Source: Sphaeramia orbicularis
Lineage: Eukaryota > Chordata > Actinopteri > Kurtiformes > Apogonidae
Direction: 5' to 3'
DNA: 64,000 nucleotides
NCBI RefSeq assembly: GCF_902148855.1
Contig: NC_043973.1
Location: forward strand, 54,804,594 to 54,868,593
The stretch's first letter is position 1. Every line of letters starts with the position of its first letter. The notes beneath the pieces are model-generated. The model made no database searches and was not told the DNA's origin. It saw only the letters and a program-made list of their open reading frames with translations. Made by a program: the position numbers and the translations under genes. Positions 32,865 to 44,218 of this stretch are shown here, one piece after another.

Positions 32865-34258
32865 TTGGGCTGCACAATTTTGGCAAAAAATAAAAACCCG
32901 ACTTTTTCCATTAAAAACTCAATTTTCGATTTTTATATTTAGGTACAAACTACAACAGACAACAGAAGTCAGCTTGTTATTTTGTGAGCAGCCCACAATG
33001 CAAGCCACTGCTCCGACCTCAAATCTGTGATGGTATCACCTGATGAACCCACAGAAGTTTTTTTTTTTTTTTTCTTAATTAAATCTTTATTGAATGAAGT
33101 AGAGTATACAAACAATATATACAACAAGAAAATAACAGAACAAGTTTGCCAGGGGGAATACACCACAATACAATGTCCAAATTCGAGCAAATACCGATGG
33201 TTTTTACAGCCTTTTTGTTTCCAGATTTATCCAACAGCTTTAAATAAAGTTCAACATGTTGCAAAAAATAAATAATATTTGGTTTTGTGTTACAGAACTT
33301 ACATTTGTGACTGAAAAATTTAGCAAGTAAGAGAAATAAATTAATTATAAATAAAAATGTTTTTTTTTCCCTTTTTGGGGTATCTGGGCCCAGAAGGGAT
33401 ACCACTGTAAGACAGTGACAGACATCAGTCATGTGTGCATGAACCATGAAATACAAGTGATCCACATGTGGTTCTATTTAAACTGGGGGATCCACATGTG
33501 GTTCTTTTTAAACTGGGGGATCCACATGCGGTTCTATTTAAATTGGGGGATCCGTGCGTGAAACATCAGCTTACATTGATATCACTACTGCAGGTAACAG
33601 ATTTAACGTCTGTGGTCACTACACGGACTTCTATGACAGACCACTGTCACAGATAGGAGGAGGAGCCTACGGTAGCCTGGAGGAGGAGCCTACAGTAGCC
33701 TGAAGGAGGAGCCTACAGTAGCCTGGAGGAGGAGCCTACAGTAGCCTGGAGGAGGGGCCTACAGTAGCCTGGAGGAGGGGCCTACAGTAGCCTGGAGGAG
33801 GGGCCTACAGTAGCCTGGAGGAGGAACCTAAAGTAGCCTGGAGGAGGGGCCTACAGTAGCCTGGAGGACGGGCCTACGGTAGCCTGGAGGAGGGGTCTAC
33901 GGTAGCCTGGAGGAGGGGCCTATGGTATCCTGGAGGAGAAGCCTACAGTATCCTGGAGGAGGGGCCTTCGGTAGCCTGGAGGAGGAGCCTACAGTAGCCT
34001 GGAGGAGGGGCCTACAGTAGCCTGGAGGAGGGGCCTACAGTAGCCTGGAGGAGGGGCCTACAGTTGCCTGGAGGAGGGGCCTACAGTAGCCTGGAGGAGG
34101 GGCCTACGGTTGCCTGGAGGAGGGGCCTATGGTAGCCCGCAGGTGTGTGGCCCATAGGCACGAGAAAGATGATATCGATTTGACGATTTCCCTTTTTAAA
34201 AATCGTCCTAATTAAAAAATCTGATTTTGATTTAAAATTGATTAATCGTGCAGCCCTA
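32865..34258. mobile_element. hAT-type element with perfect 8-bp TSD and internal minisatellite
   Basis: The ends are TTGGGCTGCACAATT and AATCGTGCAGCCCTA, inverted with a few mismatches. GTTCTACC flanks both sides (32857-32864 and 34259-34266), a perfect 8-bp duplication. The interior has no transposase. It contains a run of three 30-bp repeats (33460-33553) and the 23-bp minisatellite. It inserted into an existing LINE. Confidence 0.85.
33655..34137 (+). repeat. 23-bp minisatellite, about 21 units
   Basis: The unit is close to GCCTGGAGGAGGGGCCTAC plus AGTA. Variants have GAGGAGCC, CTACGGTA or CTATGGTA. About 21 tandem copies lie wholly within the hAT element. The strand is purine-rich (GGAGGAGGGG). 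No spacer-repeat structure is present, so it is not CRISPR-like. Confidence 0.9.
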
Positions 34259-35115
34259 GTTCTACCATCTATAAGTTAGTGTGCAGAGGTTTGGGCCCAT
34301 AACTCCATCAGTCCAATCCATCCACTAATCATTCTACACCAGAAAGCAGTAAGGATCACTCACAAGGCAGGTTCCACAGATCACACAAATGCATTATTTT
34401 TACAGTCAAAGTGACTAAAACTCACAGACATCATAGAACTGCAAACAACACAAATCATATTCAAAGCCAAAATAATCAACTACCAGGAAACACACAAAAA
34501 TTATTCACTGAAAGGGAAGGAGGTAGAATTTAAGGGTAAATGGAATTTCTAAATTCAGAGGGTGCGCACGACTGGAAAAGATTTAGCATTTGTGTGTGTG
34601 TGTTGTTAAAGTATGGAATACACTGAGGGAGGAGCACAAGGAATGTTCAAATAGGAGCATATTCGAAAACACTTAGGACAGGTTTTTCACAAGATATAGA
34701 GATGAGGTTTAGTAACTGTCCCCATATTTGTATGTGTGTGTGTACTTGTATGTTATGTATATGTATAAACGTATGTATGTGCTTATGGATGAATGAGTGT
34801 GTGCGTGTGTGTGTGTAAATAGATGTATAAATATAAAAGAGTAATGTAAAAGGAAGAGGGACATGTATATTATTAATAATATTTTAGGCAGGGGGGGTGG
34901 GGTTAAATCAGTTGCACTTCTTCCTGCCCCTTTTCAAGTAAATGGAAATGGAACTATTGTGCTGTTCTTCTGTCTAAGATTGTTATGATTCTTGATATTT
35001 GAATTATTATGTATGGTTTGCTAGTTTGCATATATGTTAAATTTCATTGCATGTTCGGAATAAATCACTAAATAAAAAAAAAACCAAAAAAAAACCAATA
35101 GGACCAATGGCCCTG

Positions 35116-35544
35116 TAGCTTACCGGCCAAATTAAAAACTTTGGGAAATGTATCCAGATGCCATTTATTATCACCCAGTTATATGTATTTATTATATAAC
35201 AGAAACCGCCCATGTTTTGGTTATATTCCAATCAGATCAGTAAAAAAATTAAATTCCAACTTGACATCATCGATACTTACTGATTTATTGGATCAACCCA
35301 CTTCCTATCTCTTATAATGGGAACATTTTTCAAAGTCGCACCAAATCCAGAATCAGATCCGGATCCAAATAATTTCACTAACTTTTGTCGACATCATCAT
35401 AAAGAAGCTGTATACCAAGTTTGAAGTTAATCGGAATTGTAGTTTCGGAGAAGACGATTGACAATTCTGTAATGGACGACAGAAGACGACAACGACGGAC
35501 ACCGCATGACAACAATAGCTTACGGCCTGTCAGCCAGTAAGCTA
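35116..35544. mobile_element. MITE with TAGCTTAC(C/T)GGC terminal inverted repeats
   Basis: The left end TAGCTTACCGGC (35116-35127) is inverted as GCCAGTAAGCTA at 35533-35544. A second inverted copy TAGCTTACGG at 35517 makes a small terminal hairpin. The interior is non-coding. The superfamily is not assigned because no clear target duplication is seen. Confidence 0.6.
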
Positions 35545-35564
35545 AAAAAAAAAAAAAATCAAAG

Positions 35565-35869
35565 TCATTGAGAACCCTCAACAATACCGACTCAGTACTA
35601 TGAGGGTTTGAAAGGCAGACTGGAACACCTCCAACATCCTGTACTCATCTAAGAATAAAGTCAACTGACAGGAAATCATTTTCAACACAATCTGAGAAAT
35701 GAAAGAGAACGAACCAACAGAGTTTGGTTGAAGAGCCTGTTGACTGGTCATTGCCTCTTGGTGAATAATTGAGGGAGGAGCTGATCTGATCCTGAACTAC
35801 ACAAGACACAACAACTGATCTATTCAACACAGTTCAATCTACAAACCGGGAACATTCCCTTGATTCAAC
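35565..35869. repeat. Minus-strand LINE remnant and upstream flank of V15
   Basis: The LINE remnant (35565-35660) is as at 509-620. The A/B upstream flank follows, including the conserved proximal 95 bp. Nothing else is recognised. Confidence 0.5.
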
Positions 35870-36315
35870 ATGCTGGACCTGGATTACTGGATGGTTTATC
35901 TCCATCTACTGGTTGTTCTCACAGATAAAGAACTACAGGATTCAGTTTAATTCCAATGTTTCACTTGATAATGTTTGTTTGTGATGAAACTCAGTCTAAC
36001 ACAGATGTTTGTTCCTTCAGGTGTCGACAGTGAAGATCTGAGTCCAGTCGAGAATGAAGAGTCCAGTTTAGAAGGAAACTCTGTTACTCTCACATATAAA
36101 TACTCTAAAACTTTGGCAATCAATGATTATTTCTTCTGGTATCGATAATATCCAGGAAAGCCACCAGAGCTCCTCATCTCACACTCATCCTCAGGATCAA
36201 CATTAATGGAAAATGTTTCTGGACTGAAAATTAATGTGGAGCATAACCTCATCTCTATGAGCATCTCCTCTGCTGCAGTGTCAGACTCTGCTGTGTACTA
36301 CTGTGCTGTGAAGCC
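35870..36315 (+). pseudogene. V15: TCR V segment, subgroup B, pseudogene
   Basis: Leader exon 35870-35924, V exon 36021-36315. Two defects are seen. The leader splice donor is GATAAAG instead of GGTAAAG (35924-35930). FR2 has TAA at 36146-36148 in place of the Gln codon of WYRQ. In addition the N-terminal Cys shared by all other A/B genes is Ser (VDSEDLSPVENEES). CDR1 (TLAINDY) is A-like. It ends YYCAVK. RSS heptamer 36316-36322 and nonamer 36345-36353 are intact, so it could still rearrange non-productively. Confidence 0.9.
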
Positions 36316-36409
36316 CACAGTGACAGGAAACAGCAAAACTCTGAACAAAAACCTCTGGAGCAAAGACAACACAGTACTACACAACATCCACTAGAGGGAC
36401 TCACACACT

Positions 36410-37180
36410 GATCCAACCATGACACACAGGTTCTGGGTTGTTCTGTGCAGATGTCAGTATCACTGTTGTCTCTCATGTGTCTGTAAAGGCTGCTCTGTCA
36501 AACAGTCGGCTTGGATTCACTGCAAACGACTCTTTACAAACTTCAACCCTCGATTCTTTCGACATGACCTGGTACATGTGAACTAGTCCAGGACCAGCCT
36601 GACCCCCCGTAGACCAGGAATGGAGTTTGTTGTGTGAGTCTTTGAATGTGTTTGTTAATGGGCGTGCCCCTGTCTACAGGTTTAGAATAACGGGTGGTCA
36701 TAGCTGCTTTAGCTGCAGCTGTGTCCATTCCGTCACCAGTTCCTGAACCTGTTGCATGCGTTTTGTCGGAGTGGACTGACCACATCAGTTCTGGAAGAGT
36801 AGTACCCTACCGATGGTACAGATTCTAACACAGGCATCGTTTTTTCCATTTATTAAAAAAATGAGTATGGACGAGTCTTTTTTCATCATAGTATCAAATG
36901 GTATGCTGAGTATTACCACAGTAGTACCACAGGAGGCATGCCACCAGAGGCTGCTTTACAGTTCCTAAAGCCAGAACACAATCAATGCAAAGAACAGTTC
37001 TATGTAGAGCCATGGTGGAATGGAACTGGCTTCCAGAGCTGACAACTAAAGAAGAAAGAAAAAAAGAGAACTTTAAAAGACCACTGAAGCAACGTCAAAT
37101 AGACCAACGCCTGTAAACAATTTTGTACATGTAGACATACACTTAGGATACGATCAAACACACACATACAATTATGTGTG
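36410..37180 (+). repeat. V15 3' flank and LINE C-terminal scrap
   Basis: 36410-36780 is the flank starting GATCCAACCATGACACACAG, shared with V2, V20 and V27. Around 36995-37110 the + strand reads MVEWNWLPELTTKEERKKEN, then FKRPLKQ, resembling the extreme C-terminus of a LINE RT. An A/T-rich stretch follows. No gene is seen. Confidence 0.45.
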
Positions 37181-37279
37181 TTTATTTTGAATTATTACTG
37201 TTTTTTTTCTTTGTTTTTTTTTCTTTTTTTTTAAATCTTGTAGTATTATTATTAATATTATTTCTGCTATTGTTATTAG

Positions 37280-37871
37280 AGAACTGATCCTAGAGGAAGT
37301 AAAGGGAGAAGAGAAGAGGGCTGAGGATGGAGCCTTGAGGCACTCCACATGTGAGAGGAGCAGCATCAGACTCAACAGGTCCAACATGGACACAAAAACT
37401 TCTGTCTGTTCAAGAGGATCTGAACCAGCCAAAAGCCACACCCTGAATGCCCACCCAGTTCTCAAGGTGAGACCGGAGAACCTGATGGTCCACTGTATCC
37501 AACAAAGCCGTCAGGTCCAACAGAACCAGAACCACACAGTGACCACAGTCTGAGGATAAAACAAAGTCATTGAGAACCCTCAACAATACCGACTCAGTAC
37601 TATGAGGGTTTGAAAGGATGACTGGAACACCTCCAACATTCTGTACTCATCGAAGAATGAGGTAAACTGACAGGAAATCATTTTCTACAGAATATGAGAA
37701 ATGAAAGAGAACGAACCAACAGAGTTTGGTTGAAGAGCCTGTTGATTGGTCGTTGCCTCTTGGTGAATAATTGAGGGAGGAGCTAATCTGATCCTGAACT
37801 ACACAAGACACAACAACTGATCTATTCAACACAGTTCAAACTACAAACCAGGAACATTCCCTTTATTCAAC
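37280..37871 (-). mobile_element. Minus-strand LINE RT remnant upstream of V16
   Basis: On the minus strand, 37460-37640 contains the stretch that is interrupted by Penelope sequence at 509 and 53134 (TESVLLRVLNDFVLSSDCGH, then CVVLVLLD). This is the empty-site version of that junction. From about 37650 the V16 upstream flank begins, ending with the conserved proximal element. Confidence 0.6.
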
Positions 37872-38314
37872 ATGCTGGACCTGGATTATTGGATGGTTTA
37901 TGTCCATCTACTGGTTGTTCTCACAGGTAAAGAACAACAAGATTAAATTGAATTCCAATGTTTCACTCGATAATGTTTGTTTGAGATGAAACTCAGTCTA
38001 AGACAGATGTTTGTTCCTTCAGGTGTCAACTGTGAAGATCTGAGTCCAGTCGAGAATGAAGAGTCCAGTTTAGAACGAAACTCTGTTACTCTCACATATA
38101 AATACTCTAAAATGGTGTCAGGTGATTATTTCTTCTGGTATCGACAATATCCAGGAAAACCACCAGAGCTCCTCATCTCACACTCATCCTCAGGATCAAA
38201 AGGAATTGAAAATGTTTCTGGACTGAAGATTAATGTGGAGAAAAACCTCATCTCTATGAGCATCTCCTCTGCTGCAGTGTCAGACTCTGCTGTGTACTAC
38301 TGTGCTGTGAGGCC
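37872..38314 (+). CDS. V16: TCR alpha/delta V segment, subgroup B
   Basis: Leader exon 37872-37926, intron 37927-38022, V exon 38023-38314. It starts VNCEDLSPVENEESSLERNS with Tyr at the Cys23 position. CDR1 is around MVSGDY, FR2 is FFWYRQYPGKPPELLISH, CDR2 is around SSSGSKG, and it ends YYCAVR. RSS heptamer 38315-38321, nonamer 38344-38352, consensus. The downstream flank carries the E gene V17. It looks usable. Confidence 0.9.
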
Positions 38315-38543
38315 CACAGTGACAGGAAACAGCAAAACTCTGAACAAAAACCTCTGGAGCAAAGACAACACAGTACTACACAACATCCACTAGGGGGCGA
38401 CATCAACAGGTCGGTGCTGCGTGACTTGTGCACTGTGTTCAACCATTCAGTCAATAATAACTGCTGCTGTGCAGAGAACAGTTCTCACACTGAATGTTGA
38501 ACATCAGCCACATTGTTCTGTTGATTTCAACCTTGTCGTACAG

Positions 38544-38992
38544 ATGGAACATTGGCTGTGGATTCTTCTCACTGCTCTGGGCTTTGGTAACACAACATCT
38601 GGACATGGTTTTAGACAGTATTGGAAAGCTGAAATTTGTCAAAATTATTTCACTTTCAAATGTTCTTCGTCTCCTCCTTTTAGGTTCAATATCTGTGAAC
38701 AGTATCCGACCACGGGAAGTTGAAGTCAGTGAAACAGAAGGAAAATCTGTTACATTGACCTGCGACACTGAGAACTCAGACTCCGACATTTACCTTCACT
38801 GGTACAGGCAGCATTCTGACCTTCAGCCTCCTCACTTTATCCTCTGGAAAACAGCACAGAATTCCCCAACTCAGTATATCCCTGATGGCTCTGATGGCCG
38901 ATTTACATCTGAAACACCAGGCCAGACCACACAGCTGACCATCAAAGACCTAACCCTGGCAGACACAGCTCTGTACTACTGTGCTCTAGAAA
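38544..38992 (+). CDS. V17: TCR alpha/delta V segment, subgroup E
   Basis: Leader exon 38544-38586, intron 38587-38683, V exon 38684-38992. It starts GSISVNSIRPREVEVSETEG; Cys23 is in LTCDTENS; CDR1 is around SDSDIY; FR2 is LHWYRQHSDLQPPHFIL; FR3 includes DGRFTSETPGQTTQLTI; it ends ADTALYYCALE. RSS heptamer 38993-38999, nonamer 39023-39031. The start is 229 bp after the V16 heptamer start. It is the paralogue of V9 at an offset of 18490 bp. It looks usable. Confidence 0.9.
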
Positions 38993-39179
38993 CACAGTGA
39001 TCCAAAGTGGAGAAGAGGCTGTACAAAAACCTGAACACACAGATCTGACTACTCTGCACAGAGGAGGGAAGTGGGATTGAACCCACAGATGAAAGCTGCA
39101 GATAGGAAACCACAGCCTGAGGTGTCACAGCCGTCTGTGGAAGGGACTGATGCTGGTGCACTGTTCAAAGAACCAGACT

Positions 39180-40125
39180 GGATTCAACTCACATCCATTC
39201 TTCAGTTCAACTGGACAAATATTTCTGTTAATCCAAGATAAGACAGACATCCAACCTGAAGCCACAGCTGAAGAAACATGAAACCACAACCTGAAACACA
39301 TTTGAGCAGCGTCTGCACCATTTCCACACAACTCAGATAACGCACCAGGAAGGACCACCATATTAGTCCTGGTCCAGGTCTGTGCACTGGCTTCCTGTGG
39401 CACAGAAAATACACTTTAAAACAGCTCTGCTGGTGTACAAGTCTGTCCATGGTCTAGAACCAAAGTCCATCTGGGTTATTGTTGGTCCCATGTGAACCAT
39501 CTGGGACCTGAGCACCTCAGGGACTGGTCTTCTGCTGGAGTCCAGAGTCAGGACTAAACAGGGTGAAGCTGCATTTCAGTTCCATGCGTTAAACTGTGAA
39601 ACAGTAAGACAGACTGTGACCTCTGACCTTAGAACAACTGAAAGGGTTCTGTCTGACCTCTGACCTTTCACTCTATTTTAATTGATTATTGTTTATGTTT
39701 AATTGATTCTGTTTTAATTGTAATTGTGTGTTATTAATTTGTCTTTGTTCCATTTGTGTAAAACACTGTGAACTGCCCTGTGTATGAACTGGACTGTAGA
39801 AATAAATGTGCTTTGCCTTCACCTCTTGTCTCTGGTAGGACTGAGTGTGTCAGCCTGGGTAATGTCAAGTCCTCAACAGCCCTGGTCACCTGTGGTGTCC
39901 CTCAGGGGTCTGTCCTGGTTCACCTCCTTTTCATCCTATACATGCTGCCACTCAGCCGTGTCATCAGCCGTCATGGCGTCTGCTTTCATTGTTACGCTTA
40001 TGACACACAACTGAACCCAAGAGCTCACCTCAACCCCTCCTCTACCTCACCATCTTCATCATCATCATCATCATCATCATCACCCCCTCCTCCACTCACC
40101 ACCCTCACTACCACTTGGTGAATAA
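39180..40125 (+). mobile_element. LINE fragments between V17 and V18
   Basis: Paralogue of 20690-21680: L2/CR1-like C-terminus and tail, then the RT fragment with [20 protein letters not shown] and [15 protein letters not shown]. The catalytic ADD here reads AYD, so it is dead. A short ATC run follows. Paralogy starts near the V8/V16 RSS and continues to about 41700. Confidence 0.7.
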
Positions 40126-40226
40126 TTGAGGGAGGAGCTGATCTGATCCTGAACTACGTAAGACACAACAACTGATCTATTCAACACAATTCAATCTACA
40201 AACCAGGAACGTTCCCTTTATTCAAC

Positions 40227-40669
40227 ATGCTGGACCTGGATTACTGGATGGTTTATCTCCATCTACTGGTTGTTCTCACAGGTAAAGAACAGCAGGATTC
40301 AATTGAATTCTAATGTCTCACTTGATAATGTTTGTTTGTGATGAAACTCAGTCTAACACAGATGTTCGTTCCTTCAGGTGTCAACTGTGAAGATCTGAGT
40401 CCAGTCAAGAATGAAGAGTCCTGTTTCGAAGGAAACTCTGTTACTCTCACATATAAATACCCCAAAATGGCATCAAATAATTATTTCTTCTGGTATCGAC
40501 AATATCCAGGAAAACCACCAGAGCTCCTCATCTCACACTCATCCTCAGGATCAACAGGAATTGAAAACGTTTCTGGACTCAAGATTAATGTGGAGAAAAA
40601 CCTCATCTCTATGAGCATCTCCTCTGCTGCAGTGTCAGACTCTGCTGTGTACTACTGTGCTGTGAGGCC
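40227..40669 (+). CDS. V18: TCR alpha/delta V segment, subgroup B
   Basis: Leader exon 40227-40281, intron 40282-40377, V exon 40378-40669. It starts VNCEDLSPVKNEESCFEGNS, an extra Cys not seen in the other members, with Tyr at the Cys23 position. CDR1 is around MASNNY, FR2 is FFWYRQYPGKPPELLISH, CDR2 is around SSSGSTG, and it ends YYCAVR. RSS heptamer 40670-40676, nonamer 40699-40707, consensus. It looks usable; the extra Cys might pair with the N-terminal one or with Cys104. Confidence 0.88.
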
Positions 40670-40854
40670 CACAGTGACAGGAAACAGCAAAACTCTGAAC
40701 AAAAACCTCTGGAGCAAAGACAACACAGTACTACACAACATCCACTAGAGGGACTCACACACTGTTCACCTTCAGAGGAAAACACAACAAATGCTGTCCC
40801 AGTTTAGTAGAATCCACCCAGTGAGTCTGTTCTCTCCTCTGTTTCCTCCTTACA

Positions 40855-41735
40855 GCTGAAATTTGTTCACAGACTAATGTCAGTCTTTTCCTGTTCAACA
40901 TTCCAGATTCCAGAATGTTTATTGTCATTATGTGCACATAACTAAATGTTTCTTAGAGGTAGTTCTCGGCTAGATCCAAATAACAAGAGAAAATATCATA
41001 TAAAAACACTCAGGAACATGAACATCAACATCACAGACACTAAAGCATTAGTGTATCCAGACTGTGCACAATAGGGTGGTCCTTATTTTTAAGGGTTGGT
41101 TTTTCAGTCTCTGACGCCTTTAAATAAATTCCGATCAGGAGAAAATGTGTTTGAAAATGTTTGGTGGGATTATCCAAAATTTTACAAGTAGCTCAAACGG
41201 GTTGAAATTGAAGGAGTTGATAGTTTTTTAGTTTTAAATCAGTGACAGGTTCATGGTCGTGTTTTTGGGGCTGGATCTCAGAAACAGTGGAATATTTTAC
41301 CTGTAAAGCAGCGTCAAATGCATTGGAACCCATGTCAGATATCTGCCCTGATCTGGATCTCATACAATAGAATTTTGAAAGAACCACTGTCCCACGTCCC
41401 CAAAGTTGAAGTGCAGTTGACCTGAATATCTTCTACTGTGTACGATCTAGGCTCTACCAAAGGTCTGAAATCACTAGATTGGACCAAACTGCACTGACAG
41501 AGTATTTCAGTGCTGTAGTTCACACCATTTATCTGTGTGTTTCACTCAAACATGTCGTCAACATCATGGAAGTCTTACTTGTCACCTGTTGAAAACATTA
41601 CTATTTGGATTAGATTTATGGAGCGCTTTTCTATGAACACATACAATGGATCCATTATTCATTCACTGTCACGGTGGAAAACCACATGTGCACCAACAGC
41701 CCCTCCCACCACCACCAAACACTCATACTCCAGTG
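40855..41735. repeat. Repeat block downstream of V18
   Basis: Third copy of the block described at 1500-2334. It departs from the others near 41715, just before the LINE 3' fragment would begin, and runs into unrelated sequence. No gene is recognised. Confidence 0.6.
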
Positions 41736-42713
41736 GGCGTGACACTGGCGGTACGGTGGGTGGAGTGTCTTGAACTGGGTGTTAGGATTATTGGTGTTCC
41801 TTATTCGGAAGCTCCAAAGACAAGTTCTGGATGCACTTGGTCTCAGTTGAACTATTTATTCTCATCATATGTGAAATATCAAAGCCAGAGCTGGTCTGTC
41901 TGGACAAGAACTCCAACAGGAACTCCAGTCACAGAGCCACAAATTCCAGGTTTGGTTGAAATTATTTTCTTGAGTGACTCCACCCCGAACAAATGGGTTG
42001 GACTTCGCAACGTCATGTGACTCCATCTTCTGATTGGTCCTCACCTGTTGATGTAACTTGCCAACTGTCAGTTCACGCCTTGTTGCTGGGATATGCTACG
42101 CAAACTGTCATGACTTTGGTTTTAGACGTGGATCTATTGGAATGGAAGGTCTGAGCTTCTGTAGACACAACATGTTCTGTAGTGAGCAGAACTGAGCCTG
42201 GATCTGACCAGTACTGAAGTCCATGAGTTCACTGGGAGACCAGCTTCACCAATAGAGGAACACATGAGGTTACTGGGGCATTTTAGACTAGTTCACAGCA
42301 ACACTGGAATTCTGATAGAATGATTCTGAATGGGACAGAGCCGGATTGGAACAAGTCCTTCAGTTATTGGACAACCCATTCGACCTCCTGAGCCCCGCCC
42401 ACCCCAGATGGTCCACTTGTTCTCAGATCTGTCCATCAGAAGTCACTTGCTGATTCTGTTGCTCTGACATTTATGGCATTTGGGTTTCTGTTGGTTTCTG
42501 TAAATTGGCTCCACAGTCTGGTTTTGACCGGCTCCATGCATAAAGTGTCATGAGATAACTTCTGTTATGATTTGGTGTTATATAAATAAAATCTGATTAA
42601 CTGACTGATTGAACATGTGCATTGTCTTTGAAAACAAACTATGACAACTGAAGCAGTCTGAGGTTCTATGATCTGATCAGATCACTAAGTAGAGCTTTAG
42701 TTCACATTCACAT
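41736..42713 (+). repeat. Unassigned region with LINE-type 3' tail
   Basis: No gene is recognised. The end (about 42480-42600) has GGTTTTGACCGGCTCCATGC, then GTGTTATATAAATAAAATCT, a fish retroposon 3' tail. The inverted relative is at 46925-47080. The first 700 bp show no clear feature and contain only short open frames. Confidence 0.4.
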
Positions 42714-43275
42714 CAAGGTTATTATAGTTAATGAAAACTAACGAAATGACGAAAACTAGAATTGAAAAACCATTTTCGTAAAGTGAAATAAATAAAAACT
42801 ATAATTAAAAGAAAAAAACCAAAACTAACTGAAACTGTATTGTGTACTTATAAAACTAACTATAACAGATAAAAATTATGGATAAAATTCCCTTCATTTT
42901 CATCTTTGTCAATATCGTATTGTAACGAAAGCGATTTATTTCGCTCTAGCAATTTTCTCTGCTGTAACCATACGACACTTAATGGTCCATCACTTGTGGT
43001 TTCCAGTCGTCTTCTGGTCCCCACCCTACCTGGAAACATGGAGACTAAAGTTGGGAGAAAGCAGCAGAGTCCTGTCTGGGATTTATTTGAATACGACGAA
43101 GAAGAAAAAAGATACGACAAAACTAAAATTAATACTAAGCATTTAGAAAAAAAGGACAACTAATAAAAACTAGTAAACCTGCTCTAAAAACGAATTAAAA
43201 CTAACTGAATTAGAGAAAAAAAAGTCTAAACTAAAACTAAACTATAATGAAAAATCATAAACTATCAGAACCTTG
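42714..43275. mobile_element. Non-autonomous transposon with CAAGGTT ends, probably hAT
   Basis: The left end is CAAGGTTATTATAGTTAATG. The right end complements to CAAGGTTCTGATAGTTTATG, an inverted repeat with few mismatches. The flanks (ATTCACAT and GTTCATGT) are a poor 8-bp match. A short + frame (METKVGRKQQSPVWDLFEYD, 43038-43163) resembles the start of a BED-finger hAT transposase. No further transposase is seen, so this is a deletion derivative. Confidence 0.65.
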
Positions 43276-43781
43276 GTTCATGTCAGGATCATGTCATATT
43301 ATCGATTCATCATTGTTTCTTCACAAACAGTCAAATCATCTGTGATTTTCATTTTTTGTGTCAAAAGAAGTGACAGAGTTTTAGAATTATCGACTTGTCG
43401 TACTTGTAAAACTTTATGAGGAAGAATAAAAGCAGATGGGTTCAAATCGAACATTCGAATGGTTGAAGCCCAAAATTCAGTCCATGAGAAAAAACTGAAC
43501 ATTACTTAAAATGTATGAAAGTTGGTCTGTCTGCATCTAATGTAAAAGGATGATGGTCAGTCTGAAACACAGATTTACAGGACAGTGAACGCACCATCAC
43601 TATCATGTTACAGAGCGGAAGGAGAAGGAAGTAAGTCAGAAAAAAAACCACAACTACGAGGAGGCAGAGACACTGAGGAGGAGGAGGAGTAGCTGATCTG
43701 ATCCTGAACTACACAAGGCACAACAACTGATCTATTCAACACAGTTCAATCTACAAACCAGGAACATTCCCTTTATTCAAC
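43276..43781 (+). repeat. Upstream region of V19
   Basis: 43276-43670 has no recognisable feature. From about 43675 a GAGGAGGAGGAG run leads into the conserved proximal A/B upstream element, as before V13 and V27. Confidence 0.4.
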
Positions 43782-44218
43782 ATGCTGGACCTGAATTACT
43801 GGATGGTTTATCTCCATCTACTGGTTGTTCTCACAGGTAAAGAACAACAGCATTCAGTTGAATTCCAATGTTTCACTTGATAATGTTTGTTTGTGATGAA
43901 ACTCAGTCTAACACAGATGTTTGTTCCTTCAGGTGTCGACTGTGAAGATCTGAGTCCAGTCAAGAATGAAGAGTCCAGTTTAGAAGGAAACTCTGTTACT
44001 CTTACATATAAGTACTCTAAAACAGTGACAGTCACTGATTATTTCTTCTGGTATCGACAATATCCAGGAAAACCACCTGAGTTTCTAATCCTTCACTATG
44101 GAACACAAAATGCATCAAACCAAAGACTGTTTGTGGAAGCACATGGAGAAAAGGTCCAAGTGCACATCTCCTCTGCTGCAGTGTCAGACTCTGCTGTGTA
44201 CTACTGTGCTGTGAGGCC
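43782..44218 (+). CDS. V19: TCR alpha/delta V segment, B/A hybrid
   Basis: Leader exon 43782-43836 (MLDLNYWMVYLHLLVVLT), B-type intron 43837-43932, V exon 43933-44218. It begins B-like (VDCEDLSPVKNEESS). From CDR1 on it is A-like: around TVTVTDY, FFWYRQYPGKPPEFLILHYG, then RLFVEAHGEKVQVHISS. This is the reciprocal arrangement to V8. Tyr is at the Cys23 position and it ends YYCAVR. RSS heptamer 44219-44225, nonamer 44248-44256, consensus. It looks usable. Confidence 0.88.

Larger units (their letters stand above)
32630..35090 (+). mobile_element. Non-LTR retrotransposon (CR1/Rex1-like) split by a hAT element
   Basis: The left part 32630-32864 reads EIKFLGV-type sequence (GVAEIKFLGVTTDNQISWKP). 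The right part 34267-35090 continues IILHQKAVRITHKAGSTDH and then LQTTQIIFKAK-type sequence. It ends with a GT-rich 3'UTR, GGGGTGGGGTTAAATCAGTT, and CGGAATAAATCACTAAATAA. The two halves are contiguous in the LINE protein once the hAT insertion is set aside. The frame is degraded. Confidence 0.7.

Noticed and set aside
33655-34137. CRISPR-like array
   Set aside because: Units are directly adjacent 23-bp repeats without spacers, in a eukaryotic transposon: a minisatellite.
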